From contig MCFE01000226.1 of assembly GCA_002104905.1 (NCBI GenBank), positions 58,521 to 122,520 on the forward strand: a stretch of DNA of 64,000 bases. Direction: 5' to 3'. A program made the position numbers and the translations under genes. Source of the stretch: Basidiobolus meristosporus CBS 931.73 (lineage: Eukaryota; Basidiobolomycota; Basidiobolomycetes; Basidiobolales; Basidiobolaceae). Below the pieces are notes generated by a model. It was not told the DNA's origin and did no database searches. It saw only the letters and a program-made list of their open reading frames with translations. This document shows, one piece after another, positions 54,121 to 64,000 of the stretch; the first letter of the stretch is position 1; each line of letters opens with the position of its first letter.

Positions 54121-57100
54121 GGTATATGCCCTATGAAAAATAATTTAGTCCCATGGGTGATTCTGATCCAGATTGTCTGTGAGGACTCTGTTATGAGATC
54201 ATTATAATATCAGCAGCTTGGAATTAATGACCCTGTAAACAATCTTGTGGTAGGATCACAGCAGTGTTTAACTAATTTTACTGCCAAATAAAGTTAAAGA
54301 CTTGACGGTTTTGATTGGTGTTTGAACAAGAGTTGCATGGCATTGTTGCAGTCTTTATACACTCTACAAGTATCTTGAGTGTATCTCACAAGCCAGTAGA
54401 TTCAATTGTCCTAAGTGGTAAGAAACTAAATAGAATTCTGATGGCCTCATTGCAAGCCTCTGAAGGCATTATACCAGTAGTATGGTGGCCTACAGCAAGT
54501 TCTGTATAATGCACCTGTACTAATTTACCAAATGGTATTTCCTTTTGTACCTCTCCTTGCGCAATCTATATATTCCACTGTAGAATCACCCCTCTTTATT
54601 GACTTACCCACCACTACCTTTGGTATTCCACATATACTTCAAATCAAATGTAACTATGGCCTCCTGATTACTAACCTCTGCAAACACACACATCTGCCAC
54701 AATTGATATACTTCTGTCACCTTAACCTTATAGCTTTTTAGTGTGATACTTGCAAAGCTGCCATATACCTTGTACTGCTGGTAACAAATACATCTTGCAA
54801 ACATATGCTTGATTGCCATCACTTCTGCCAGGAATACTTCCTTAATATCTGCAAAGAGCTTTTTGGTGTTAATCCATTATACTCCTTCTCCCTGCTGGAT
54901 TTTAGTTCCCCTTATAGGTGTGCTCTGGCTCTGTCTGTGTGATTTTTGCATTAAGTAGTGTAGAAACTGGCATTTTACCAAGAGAAACCTGTCATACTTT
55001 GATAGTGTTTTCCTAACAAAAATTAGTTGCTTGTTGCACCCAACCCAACTTGGCATTACTTAACTGATTACCCACATATTGGGGCTGCTGGGCCTCTTAA
55101 TGCCATCAATATAGGTGTCTCCATGCGCACATCTGTCTTCAGTACTTTCCAACTCTTCCTGCCTGTCCTCAATGTGCCAATTCACCACATCCATATTGGA
55201 CTTGAAGCTAATATTCTTGATGAGATTGGGGCATGGTGGTACAGGCAACTTGACTTGGCTTCCTATCTCCCCATACATCTGCTCTATAGGAAACTCCCAA
55301 AGGTGAAGCAAGGTCTAATATTCTTTACACACCAAGCAAGATGGAGCAGAGAATGGGTACAGTAATGGCAGAGAGCCAAGCATTCAGCTTTATGCTTGTA
55401 GTGTAGCTGCTCAAATCCTGTCACAAACTCCTTGCACAACAGCTGTGGATGTATCAAGTTGGCATTTGTGATACACTTCTGGATACATATTCCTACAATG
55501 CCCACATATGACACCCAATACCTCCAATGTACACTTGGTAGAAATGGCTTCTTAATGCCACTTAAATAAATACATATCCAGTTCATCCAGTCTGTTCATT
55601 TGTATTGTTGCATATACATATGAGTAATGATTGAAACCTATGAGAAGTGCTTAGGATAGTGGATACCCTGTAATATCTTGCCAATTCTCTCAAATTTCTC
55701 TGGTACCTTGAAGGACTGATTTAGCTTCAAATGCCCCATGTACAACTTTGCCATCAGTATAGGGATAATTTTGAAAAGCAAATGTATTGCTCCCAGTGTA
55801 AAGCTTTTGCTCCAACAGGTACTCTCTCTCTTAAGTATCACCAGTTTCCAATTAATTCCATACTCTGACCAATGACTTATAGCTTGCCAAGTTTACAGCA
55901 ATTGCATGCTGACTTCTGTATGTTCTCTCTTTTGGAAGATGGTGTTCTTAGTGTTGGTGTTTGAGAAATAATTATAGACTTGTTCTGTTGGATAGTGCCA
56001 AATGATGCCAAGTGTGCCAGAGAGGTCAAGTGAACCTATACCTGGCCACAGAGTGTGAAACATAGCTCTACATTTTTATGCAAAGCAGCCCCTGTGTTTC
56101 ACCTATGATGCAGCAGAAAATCCATTTTTTGACATTTTTTTGTGGATCATTGTTGTGCACAATGTGTAAGAGCACAGAAGAACTAAAGACATGCAACTGG
56201 TACTCAATATCCATGGCACTCTGAATCTAACTCCTGTGGCTTGTAACATGTCACAAAAATGCATGGCACTATCTTGGTCCACTGGTACTATCTGGCACTA
56301 TATTTAATCATTAGCCCTAAAGTAAGATCTATTCAAAGCACTTATAGTGCCAGATAGTACCAGTGGATCAAAATAGTGCCATGCATTTTTGTGACATGCT
56401 ACTAGCCACAGGAGCTAGATTCAGAGCGTCATGGGAATGGAGTACCTGATGCATGTCTTCAATCCTTTTGTGTTCTTACACATCTTGCACTACATTGACC
56501 TAAAAAAAAGGTCAAAAAATGGATTTTCTCCAACACAATGGGTGAAACACAGGGGCTGATTTGCACAAAGATGCAGAACTATGTTTCACACTCTGTGGGC
56601 AAGTATAGGTTCACCTGTCCTCTCTGGCACACTATGGCATCATTTGGCACTCATGCCTCAATGTGGCACTATCCAACAGAACAAGTCTAATGGGTGTGAG
56701 CTATGGAGTAAGTCCCCTGGATATCACACATTTGACAGCAAAATGTTCATTGTGCCCAGAAAAGCCAGCTATCTGCAGATGGCTAAGGTTTCTCTGGAGC
56801 AGTTAATAATATGAGCTTTGATATGATGGCCATTTACTGTTATCCTGCTGGAAAGCAGACAAAATTCATGCAGCAATGGGTGCAGGTAGCTATCCAGGTT
56901 GGATGGTGATTTAAGCCCAGACACCAGTGAGACTACCATCAGATTTATGCTATGATACCATAAGATAGGTGGCAGATTCAGGTTTATGAGAATCAGTGGC
57001 CAGCAGGATTTGCTTGTAGAGTACTTGTTTAATAAGAATCCATCAAGGGCCAAGGCAAAGGCATGGTCACACGTAGCCTCAAAGTAGCTCTCACTTCTTT

Positions 57101-57564
57101 GCTGTTTATAATTTTTGCCATCAAAATATTAGATATGGTTGTGCTTGATTGATATTGAATGCAGTACTTTATAGCTTAACAATATTTGTCTGATTGCAAA
57201 GGCTTCTTTAGCTGGGGTATTGCTGGATATATCTAGAGTGTGAATGATGTTTTCCCCCAATGGTGGTGTATTCTCAACAAGTTGGATACCTTTTGATAGT
57301 GACATTTTCTGATGTGAATACCATGTAACTGTTAACACATGCTGGTATCAGGACAGTCTCTGGGTCATAGGTTGTCAGCCACATGACAGTTATCTATTTG
57401 CACCATGTACATGGTAAATTACATCCTGGATTGATTTTGGTAAGAAGTAGTAGTGAATCCTCAAAGCCTCCACTACAGGTATTACTGGAAACATGCCACT
57501 TCTCTAGGTATAACATCATATCATCCATAAGCAGGTGGATTACAGGGCTCACTTAACCCCATAG
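54121..57564 (-). pseudogene. Tnp2-type transposase, copy B8, split by hairpin M3
   Basis: Left end CTATGAAAAATAATTTAG at about 54121. Minus strand pieces: C-terminal tail 'SNQEAIVTFDLKYMWN' (54640), 'KLPVPPCPNLIKN' (55250), 'DWMN'-like 'MNWICIYLSG' and 'YVGIVGICIQKCITNANLIH' (55586-55400), core to 55974; after the hairpin (55975-56689) 'ITVNGHHIKAHIINCSRETLAI' and 'GFLLNKYSTSKSCWPLILINLNLPP' (57053-56769), 'SSNTPAKEAF' and the Cys-pair domain (57338-57129). The head is missing. It is the copy in which the central domain reads best over a long distance. Confidence 0.7.
55975..56689. mobile_element. Hairpin element M3
   Basis: 715 bp, TAGACTTGTTCTGTTGG ... CAACAGAACAAGTCTA, loop around 56300-56340. 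Inserted in the Tnp2 core; the host word on both sides (GGTAATAATAATGTGTGTGAG in 60590) is recognisable. A 19-base deletion near the left end (ACATTGAGCC.. lacking). TA on both ends. Confidence 0.9.
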
Positions 57565-57646
57565 AGTAGACTTGATCCATTGGATAGTGCCACATTGAGC
57601 CATGAGTGCCAAATGATGCATCAGTGTGCCAGGGAGGCCAACTGGA
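57565..57646 (+). repeat. Hairpin element end fragment
   Basis: GTAGACTTGATCCATTGG, ATAGTGCCACATTGAGCC, then AGGGAGGCCAACT, cut by the terminus (CTCTATGAAAGATAATTTGG) of the next Tnp2-type copy. Confidence 0.8.
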
Positions 57647-58628
57647 TCTCTATGAAAGATAATTTGGTCCCACAGGTAGATCCAATCCAGATCAGCTATC
57701 AGGATCCTGCTTAGAGATTGTCATAATACCAGCAGCTTGGAATTAGTGACCCTGCTTACAATCTTATGATGGGATCATGACAATATTTTGCAAATTTTAC
57801 CACCAAATAAAGGGATCAAACTTGACAAGACTTAATTAGTGCTGTGATTATAATTGCATGGTATTGTTGCGGTCTTTTAGCGCTCTACAACTATTTTAAG
57901 TGGATCCAACCTGCCAGGACATTCAATTGCCTTATATGGCAAGATATTTGACGGTATTTTGAAAGTGTCACAGCAAGACTCTGATGGCATTATGTTGGCA
58001 GTATGATGGCCTACAGCAGGTTCTGTATAATGCTACTGTACCAATGTATAATGCTACCGTACCAATTTACCAAATGGTATTTCCTTTTTCTACCTCCCCT
58101 TGTGCAATTCATATATTCCGCTGTAGAATCACCCCTCTTTGTTTGCTTACCTACCACTACCTTGGGTATTCCACATATACTTCAAATCAAAATAAACTAT
58201 GGCCTCCTGCTTACTAACCTCTACAAATGTGCACACCTGCTGCAATTGACCTACTACTATCACCTCAACTTTACGGCTTTTTTGTGTGATACCTGCAGAG
58301 TTGCAATATACCTTATACTGCTGGTAATATATACATCTTGCAAGCATATACTTGGTTGTCACCACTTCTGCCATTAATACCTCCTGAATATCTGCAAAGA
58401 ACTATTTGGTATTTAACCAATGTATTCCTTCTCCCTGCCAGACTCTGGTCCCCCTGATAGGTGTGCGCTGGCTTTTGTTTGTGTGAATTCTGTATTGAGT
58501 GGTGTAGAGGTTGGCTTGTGACCATGAGAAATCTGGCATATCCTGGTAGAGTTTTCCTAATAAAAATTAGTTGCTTGTTCCACCCAACGCAACTTGGCAT
58601 TACTTAACTGATTACCCACACATTGGGG

Positions 58629-59702
58629 CGGTGTAGTGGGGTGACAGTGATACCCACCAACAGATGTGCTCATTCCCCTATTTTCTTCTTCCCTATATCT
58701 CTACTACACTTATTTCAGTTTTATCCCATTTGTCTCACCCAATCAGTACTATCCCATAAGCTGGTTGACTTTCACACCTGCTTACCTTATTGCATAAGTT
58801 ACCTCTCACTTTATGTAAGATTACTAGCTATAAATACTTCTATATTAGGCAAGTACCCGCGCCAGTACCTGTAACACATGATCAACCTGTGTCACCATCC
58901 CTTACATTTCCATACCATATATGGTATCCCTATGTTACACAGGTTTCAGAATACTGATTCCTGATTGGTTGGATGTGCTGTGCCTCTTAGAACCTTCTGG
59001 CACCTCCTTGGAACATTCTTGGGTCATTCTGATGTCATTAAGATTTCTTTAGATATCCAGAACCTTCTGGAACACCATGATTAGTAATCACTTAGCCAGT
59101 GAGAAAAGTATATAAGGGAGGCTATCCCTCAACAATAAATCATCATCCCTTTTATCAATATACCAACTTGTTGATTAGTGTGATCACTGCTACCTGCTGC
59201 TACCTGAACTTCCAACCCCAGACCACAGGACACTCCCAGGAAACTGTGCTGACAGCCAACTGACCTTGGAGGCACTACTTGTGAGGAATACTCAGAGTAG
59301 GTATCTTTTATTATATTTGATTCTTTCCCAAGTTTGTTCTTGTACAGGCAAAGATACTTTTCTGTCTTTGTAATTATTGACCACAGCTGCATTCTTATCA
59401 AGTCCCTGCTGGTGGAGTTTACAGTTGTTTTGACTTTGGAAGCTTTAGTACATTGTCATCTCAAAGGACACTGAGCCCAGCACATACTTTTGTTAAGATG
59501 CCAACTAAGTTGGGGATTGTAGCTCAATAGTTTTCCCTTGAAAAGCTTGTGGCTTTATTCCCCTTCACATTAGATTAGAGACAGAACCCAAGTATTCCTA
59601 GCAAGCTTTTGCCAGAGGTTATTGCACCCAGTGAACACCCCACACACAAAACACTTGAGAAGTGTTGGACATATCTGTCCCTTGGACCAATACACCACCG
59701 CA
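58629..59702. mobile_element. Unclassified insertion with LTR-like parts
   Basis: Interrupts the Tnp2 copy between ACACATTGGGG (58628) and GGCTTAGCTTC (59703). Its ends look inversely repeated (GGTGTAGTGG on the left, CCAATACACC on the right). Inside are two promoter-like parts: GCTATAAATACTTC (about 58830) and GTATATAAGGGAGG (about 59110) followed by AACAATAAATC. ATACCATATATGGTAT (about 58911-58926) is a perfect 16-base palindrome. No ORF. It may be a solo LTR pair, a non-autonomous LTR element or a TIR element; I cannot decide. Confidence 0.5.
58990..59072 (+). promoter_or_regulatory. Heat-shock-element-like cluster
   Basis: GAACCTTCTGGAA at 59060-59072 is a perfect three-unit element (GAAnnTTCnnGAA). 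Two-unit forms are at 58990-58997 (GAACCTTC) and 59011-59018 (GAACATTC). They lie 40-120 bases before the TATA-like GTATATAAG, in the position expected of HSF-binding sites. Confidence 0.5.
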
Positions 59703-60724
59703 GTGGCTTAGCTTCTGAAAGCCATAGGCATAGGTGTCTCCATGTGCACATCTGTCCTCATTACTTTCCCACTCTTCTGGGCTGTTCTCCATGTGCCAAC
59801 TCATCACATCCATGACAGACTTAAAGGTCATATTCTTGATGAGATTGGGATATGGTAGTATCTGCAACTTGACTTGTCTTCCTATCTCCCTACACATCCG
59901 CTCCATAGGAAGCCCCCAAAAGGTGAAGTAAGGTCCAATATTCTCCACACACTGTGCAAGATGGAGTAGAGAATGGATACAGCAGTGGCAGAGATCTACA
60001 CATTCAGCTTTATGTTTGTAGTATAGCTGCTCAAATCCTGTCACAAACTCCTTGTACAACAGCTGTAGATGTGTCAAGTTTGCATTGGTGATCCGCTTCT
60101 GGAGGAATATTCCTACAATGTCCACATATGACTCCCAACACTTCCAATGTACTCTTGGTAGGAATGACTTAAGAACACCAGCTGAATAAATACATATCCA
60201 GTTCATCCAGTCTTTGCATATGTATTGTTGCATATGTGTATGAATATTAATTGGAGCCCAGGAGAGATACTTAGGGTAACAGATACTCTGTAATATCTTG
60301 CCAATTCTTTCAAATTTCTCTAGTATTTCATAGGGCTCATTTAGTTTGGAATGCCCAGTGTACAACTTGGTCATCAGTATAGGGATATTGTTGAAAAGCA
60401 AATGCATTGCTCCCAGTGGAAAGCTTTTGCTTCAACAGATACCCTCTATCTTAAATATCACCAGTTTCCAATTGATTCCATAGTCCAACCAATGGCTTAT
60501 AGCTTGCCAACCTTGCTGCAATTGCATGCTAACTTCTGTACATTTTCTCTTTGGAAAGATGATGTTCTTAGTGCTGGTATTTTGGGTAATAATAATGTGT
60601 GTGAGTTATGGAGTAAATCCCCTGGATCTCACACATTTGACAGCAAAACCTTCCATTGTGCCCAGAAAAGCCTGCTATCTTGCTGATGGCTGGGGTATTT
60701 CCAATGCATATAATAATATGCAAG

Positions 60725-60865
60725 TTTTTTGTGAAATCTGGGGTGCAATTATTTTTCAATAGTCACTGGACAGTTTCCTGACAAGATCAGTACCTCTTAG
60801 TTATGGGACTTTAACTTTATGACATCCTTTTGATGGGATCATCTCAATAATATTTCATAGGAGAT
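60725..60865 (+). other. D-side end of a Tnp2-type element
   Basis: Same block as 42780-42917 (TTTTGTGAAATCTGGGGTGC ... GATGGGATCATCTCAATAA, TTTCATAG). Confidence 0.6.
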
Positions 60866-61425
60866 CTACACTTGGCCACAGAGTGTGGAATATAGATCTT
60901 CATGCAAAGCAGCACCTGTGTTTCACCCATTGTGCAGCAGAAAATCTAATTTTTGACCTTTTTTTTGGGATGAATATTGTGTATGACCTGTATGAGGACA
61001 AAAGGACTGAAGACATGCATATGGTACTCAATACCCATGGTACTCTGAATCTAGCTCCTGTGGCATGTAACATGTCTCAAAAATGCATGGCACTATCTTG
61101 GTCTACTGGAACTATCTGGCACTATAAGTACATTGTACAGGTTTTACTTTAGGGATAATATTTAAATACAGTGCCTGAGAGTGCCTGTGGACTAAGATAG
61201 TGCCATGCATATTTGTTACATGTTACAAGCCATGGGAGCTAGATTCAGAGGGCCATGGGTATTCAGTACTAGATACATGTCTTCAGTCCTTCTATGCTCT
61301 TACACATCATGCACTACATTGATTGCAAAAATAGGGAAAAAATGGATTTTCTCCAGCACAATGGGTGAAACACAGGGGCTGCTTTGCATGAAGATCTATA
61401 TTCCACACTCTATGGCCAAGTGTAG
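60866..61425. mobile_element. Shortened hairpin element M4
   Basis: 560-bp near-palindrome whose two arms begin and end at the same internal point of the hairpin family (CTACACTTGGCCAC at the left, GGCCAAGTGTAG at the right), about 85 bases inside the normal ends. Loop around 61130-61160. Sits exactly at the join of a Tnp2 end and Copia-2. Confidence 0.85.
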
Positions 61426-62758
61426 AAATTAGCTGATCTTTCATCATCTTGTGCAAATGATCAAAATTGATGTGCCCAAATCTACTGTGCCAAAGAATTG
61501 GTGTTTCTTCATTTAAGTTACTTATAGTGGCCTCCAGATATGATGGAATAAAAGTCAACTTGTATAGACTCTGATCTCTGATACCCAAAGCAATATGGGC
61601 ACCATTTTGATCAGTGATCTTGCATCCAGAATTGTCAAAGCTGAAACTGAGTCCTTTGGCTGTGACCTTGCTTACAGATAGTAGGTTCTTGGCTATTTCT
61701 GGTACATAAAGTACTTCTTCAAAGGTCAGTGTATGGCTTCCTTCACTGCTTCAAAGGCTTACTTGGATAGCTCCTTCTCCCACTGCATCAAGTGTTCTAT
61801 TGTCACCTATGAAAACCTTCTTAAATGGAATTTCTTGATATTAGGAAAAAAGTTCTTTTTGGTGTGTAAAGTGTTGAGATGCTCCAGAGTCAATATACCA
61901 TGTATGAGAGCTCTTGTTTGTGCTCATATTTAGTGCCAATATGAATAGTGTATCTTCAGTTGTTGCAGCATTTCTATATTCAGGCATTTTCTGCTGACTA
62001 TCTGTCTTTTTAAAGCACCAGTCTGAAGTGTATCCTTTCCTTTTGCAGTAGTTGCAAAACAGGTTGCTATTGCCTTTGTAAGGTCTTGGGTACCTCCTTT
62101 GTTGGTTATCATTGCTTATTCAAGCATTTTCTTCTTCCTTCTTATTGGCACTTGATTTTCTTAATTCTTCATTCAGGAGCCTTCCATATATGTAATTTAA
62201 GGTCAAGTCTTCAGTTCTGGACTCTAGGGCTGATACAAGGCCCTGAAACCTGTCTGTCAGGCTATTCAGAATGGTAACTATTACATCCTCATCAGTTGTT
62301 GGTACACCCACAGATTCCATCTCATCTACAAGCAGGGTAATTCTGTTAATTAGATTTTTCATTTCTTCACCTGGCAGCATCTTTGTAGTAAAGAGTTTTT
62401 GTCTCAGATATTTTTTCTTAGCAGCTGAACATGACTGGTAGGTGTCTTCTAATGCCTTCCAGGCATTCTTTGCTGTTTTTGCTCTTGATCATTGAATTAG
62501 CAATTTGTCCTTAATATTAAGGCAAATGCAGTTGAAGGCACTTCGTTCTTTCTTCTGGTACTTTAAGGCTTCCTCTCCCACATTTTTAGGAGGGCATTTT
62601 TCTCCCATGACAATATCCCAAAGGTCCCTCTCTTGTAGCAGCATCTTTAACTTCACGTTCCACACTTGGCAGCTAGATCCATCCAACTTTTCAGCAGAGG
62701 GGAAAATCCCAGTAATAACAGTAGTAGATGTTGCAGAGAGTGACAGCTTGGGGCTCAT
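61426..62758 (-). pseudogene. Copia-2 Gag-Pol, 5' part (decayed)
   Basis: ATG 62758 lies inside the PBS and opens Gag: 'TGIFPSAEKLDGSSCQVWNVK' (the FPxxExxDGxN..W motif shared with Copia-1), 'CLNIKDKLLIQ', stop; then 62380-62120 'GEEMKNLINRITLLVDEME' and 'LTLNYIYGRLLNEEL', a decayed zinc knuckle (CF.ATTAKGKDT, 62070), protease 'YIDSGASQHF' (about 61890) and Gag-pre-integrase 'ILWHSRFGHINFDHLHKMM' (61480). Its protein is clearly related to, but a different family from, Copia-1 (about one residue in three equal by eye). Confidence 0.8.
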
Positions 62759-62762
62759 AGCC

Positions 62763-63106
62763 TGTTATAAGAGTCTTGGAGATATTGGAAGTGATTGGGA
62801 TGACAAGTAGATTATGTGGTTTTGACTTAATGATCTATTGAATGTAAAGTAGTACTTATACTTTTACATGGTCTTGGCATAGGAAACACATAGAATAGGT
62901 TGCGGATGATCCCAAGAACATGTGTGCAAAGTTTGGGGCTGCTTGGACAACTTTGAGAATTTCATGTTCTGGGTATCTGGTATTCTGTGAAAATATTCTA
63001 AGTAAATCCCAACAAGGAATTTGGTCAGTATTCTCTAGGATATGAAGGTAATGATTTAAATGACTAGGCTAGGTAATACTTAGGTGGAATTACAGATTTT
63101 ACCACG
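62763..63106 (-). repeat. 5' LTR of Copia-2 e5
   Basis: Aligns end to end with the solo LTRs at 3016-3363 and 44122-44468; contains AAAAGTATAAGTACT (TATA-like; complement of 62857-62871). Confidence 0.85.
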
Positions 63107-64000
63107 TATGTGACCTCAATTGACTGTTAGTCAAGCTTTCAGATGCGGTATTATCCTGAATTGTCAAAAAAAAATATGGATCATTATTGAATGATTACCC
63201 AAGGAAAATTTTACCAAGTCTGTTGCCAGTCAAAATAAGGCTGAGAATGCAAGTACTAGAGCTGTTAACTGCCAATTTGGACTACCTATTAAAGGAAGAA
63301 GATCTCAGAAACAAGTTCCTTGAACTGTAAGGATTCTCATGATAAATAATACATATATATCCACACGGAGTACAGATATGTGCTACACAATCCAATGGAA
63401 GAATGCTATACTTGTATCAAGTGTTTTGATACTGAAACCAGTGTATCAGGAGCTAAAGGTGGAGCTGTCAGACATACTATCTCTCTGGTTAAGTCTCAAA
63501 ACAGTAGGAGAAAGTATTAGACAAGTTTAGCAAAATCAACTCAAGAAGATTCTACAGCCAGCCAGAAAGAGTGAAGCAAATGATTGCAAGCCTAATTGGA
63601 GTATTCAACCATAAGCCATTCAGAAGATAACATAGTACTGTATACTTGTTATATATATATCACTTAGTACAGTGGGAGAAAACTCTTGGAGACATTTGGT
63701 TCTCTGTATCAGATCAGAAGAATTGTGATTGATCAAGTCATTGCCAAGCTCTGCAGCTCAAAAAGCTGCATATATTGAAGTCTTATACCAAAGTACTGAT
63801 GAAACTAACTTTCAAATGCAGTCTTATTTGATCAAATTTGGTCAACTCTGATCCAAATGTCATGATTGATCTTAGTGGTTGCCAATTTTCATTATATCAC
63901 TCTCAAATAGTTGTATATTCTGGACCAATGATGTCATGAGGACTTCTATGCTAAAACACACTGTGGTACCACCTGTAAGGAAGTCCAGAACTATCCCACA
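63107..64000. other. Unassigned AT-rich end
   Basis: No match to the families above. On the plus strand 63339-63530 is open; a neighbouring frame reads 'EECYTCIKCFDTETSVSGAKGG'. No function assigned. (TA) run at 63650-63660. Confidence 0.35.

Larger units (their letters stand above)
57647..60724 (-). pseudogene. Tnp2-type transposase, copy B9, split by a 1.07-kb insertion
   Basis: Left end CTATGAAAGATAATTTGG. C-terminal tail 58600-57840 ('KQEAIVYFDLKYMWNTQGSG', 'ARCIYYQQYKVYCNSAGI'), insertion 58629-59702, then a 262-codon open piece (60407-59619), the longest Tnp2 frame in the window: 'LLFNNIPILMTKLYTGH', 'DWMNWICIYSAGVLKSFLPR', 'NANLTHLQLLYKEFVTGFEQL', 'CIHSLLHLAQCVENIGP', 'FWGLPMERMCREIGRQVK' - the C-terminal domain of fungal Tnp2 proteins. 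Then 60759-60568 with 'NTPAISKIAGFSGHNGRFCCQMCEIQGIYS'. At 60718 it jumps to the D-side end, so the N-terminal half and protein D are deleted. Confidence 0.75.
61426..63106 (-). mobile_element. Copia-2 copy e5, 3'-truncated
   Basis: 5' LTR 62763-63106 (344 bp, LTR-C family), PBS GGCTATGAGCCCC right after it, Gag and protease region to the Gag-pre-integrase domain, then cut by M4 at 61426. The outer LTR end is worn (CCACG where other copies have CAACA). Confidence 0.85.

Noticed and set aside
53890-54130. Possible start of an independent gene after the Tnp2 piece
   Set aside because: Matches the C-terminal tail region of other Tnp2 copies (for example 42960-43060), so it is part of the element.
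55060-55365. Plus-strand frames over the Tnp2 C-terminal region (for example 55027-55365, 59734-59931, 9177-9404)
   Set aside because: They recur at every copy on the strand opposite to the transposase; shadows of a repeated sequence.
59510-59585. tRNA-like start GGGGATTGTAGCTCAATAG, possible tRNA or SINE head
   Set aside because: It has an A-box-like stretch only; no B box, no cloverleaf arms and no CCA-compatible acceptor pairing.
2346-64000. RIP (repeat-induced point mutation) as the cause of AT-richness
   Set aside because: The visible changes between e1 and older copies are mostly CpG to TpG/CpA, and stops are not concentrated as CAA/CAG to TAA/TAG; without computed ratios I prefer methylation-linked decay. 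A CpA/TpA index would decide.

Overview
The window looks like a stretch of nuclear DNA from a filamentous fungus. The evidence is one compact, GC-rich gene end with no intron at the left edge, a short (about 52-56 bp) GT..AG intron inside a transposase, and a repertoire of Copia retrotransposons, Tnp2-type (CACTA/EnSpm-like), PIF/Harbinger-like and piggyBac transposons. I cannot name the species. Only about the first 2.3 kb behaves like ordinary genomic DNA: it is CpG-rich and carries the 3' end of a sodium:solute symporter gene and its flank. From about 2.35 kb to the end the sequence is AT-rich, almost free of CpG and consists nearly entirely of transposable elements in different stages of decay, inserted into each other. 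No other host gene could be supported.

Layout: 1-608 symporter; 609-2345 gene-free flank; 2.8-3.7 kb an old hairpin element with a solo LTR in it; 4.2-12 kb two decayed copies of a two-gene Tnp2-type transposon (transposase on minus, a second unknown protein, here called protein D, on plus, divergently arranged), the second copy with an insertion of a ~720-bp hairpin element; 11.9-14.1 kb unassigned; 14.1-20.3 kb more Tnp2 fragments plus a deletion derivative of a Harbinger-like element; 20.3-25.7 kb a three-level nest (hairpin element > solo LTR-B > full-length Copia-1 copy with an open 1305-codon gag-pol); 25.7-42.9 kb a Tnp2-element interrupted by a 14.7-kb pile of four Copia-1 copies, one of whose LTRs carries a 2.5-kb piggyBac element with TTAA target duplications; 42.9-50 kb Tnp2 fragments, a solo LTR and a second good hairpin element; 50.0-53.05 kb a Harbinger-like element with both ends and two divergent genes; 53.4-60.9 kb Tnp2 fragments with a third hairpin and an unclassified 1.07-kb insertion containing heat-shock-element motifs; 60.9-63.1 kb a shortened hairpin joined to a second Copia family (Copia-2) with its LTR; 63.1-64 kb unassigned.

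How the parts relate: the Copia-1 copies share 369-bp LTRs, a primer-binding site that matches the anticodon region of tRNA-Met (as in Drosophila copia) and a small conserved upstream ORF. The hairpin elements share their ends and a repeated ATAGTGCC motif with the Harbinger-like element, which is therefore their best candidate source of transposase. The Tnp2 family is the oldest layer and acts as landing ground for the others. Nothing in the window is an obviously intact autonomous element: even the best Copia-1 copy has changes at conserved RT and RNase H positions.
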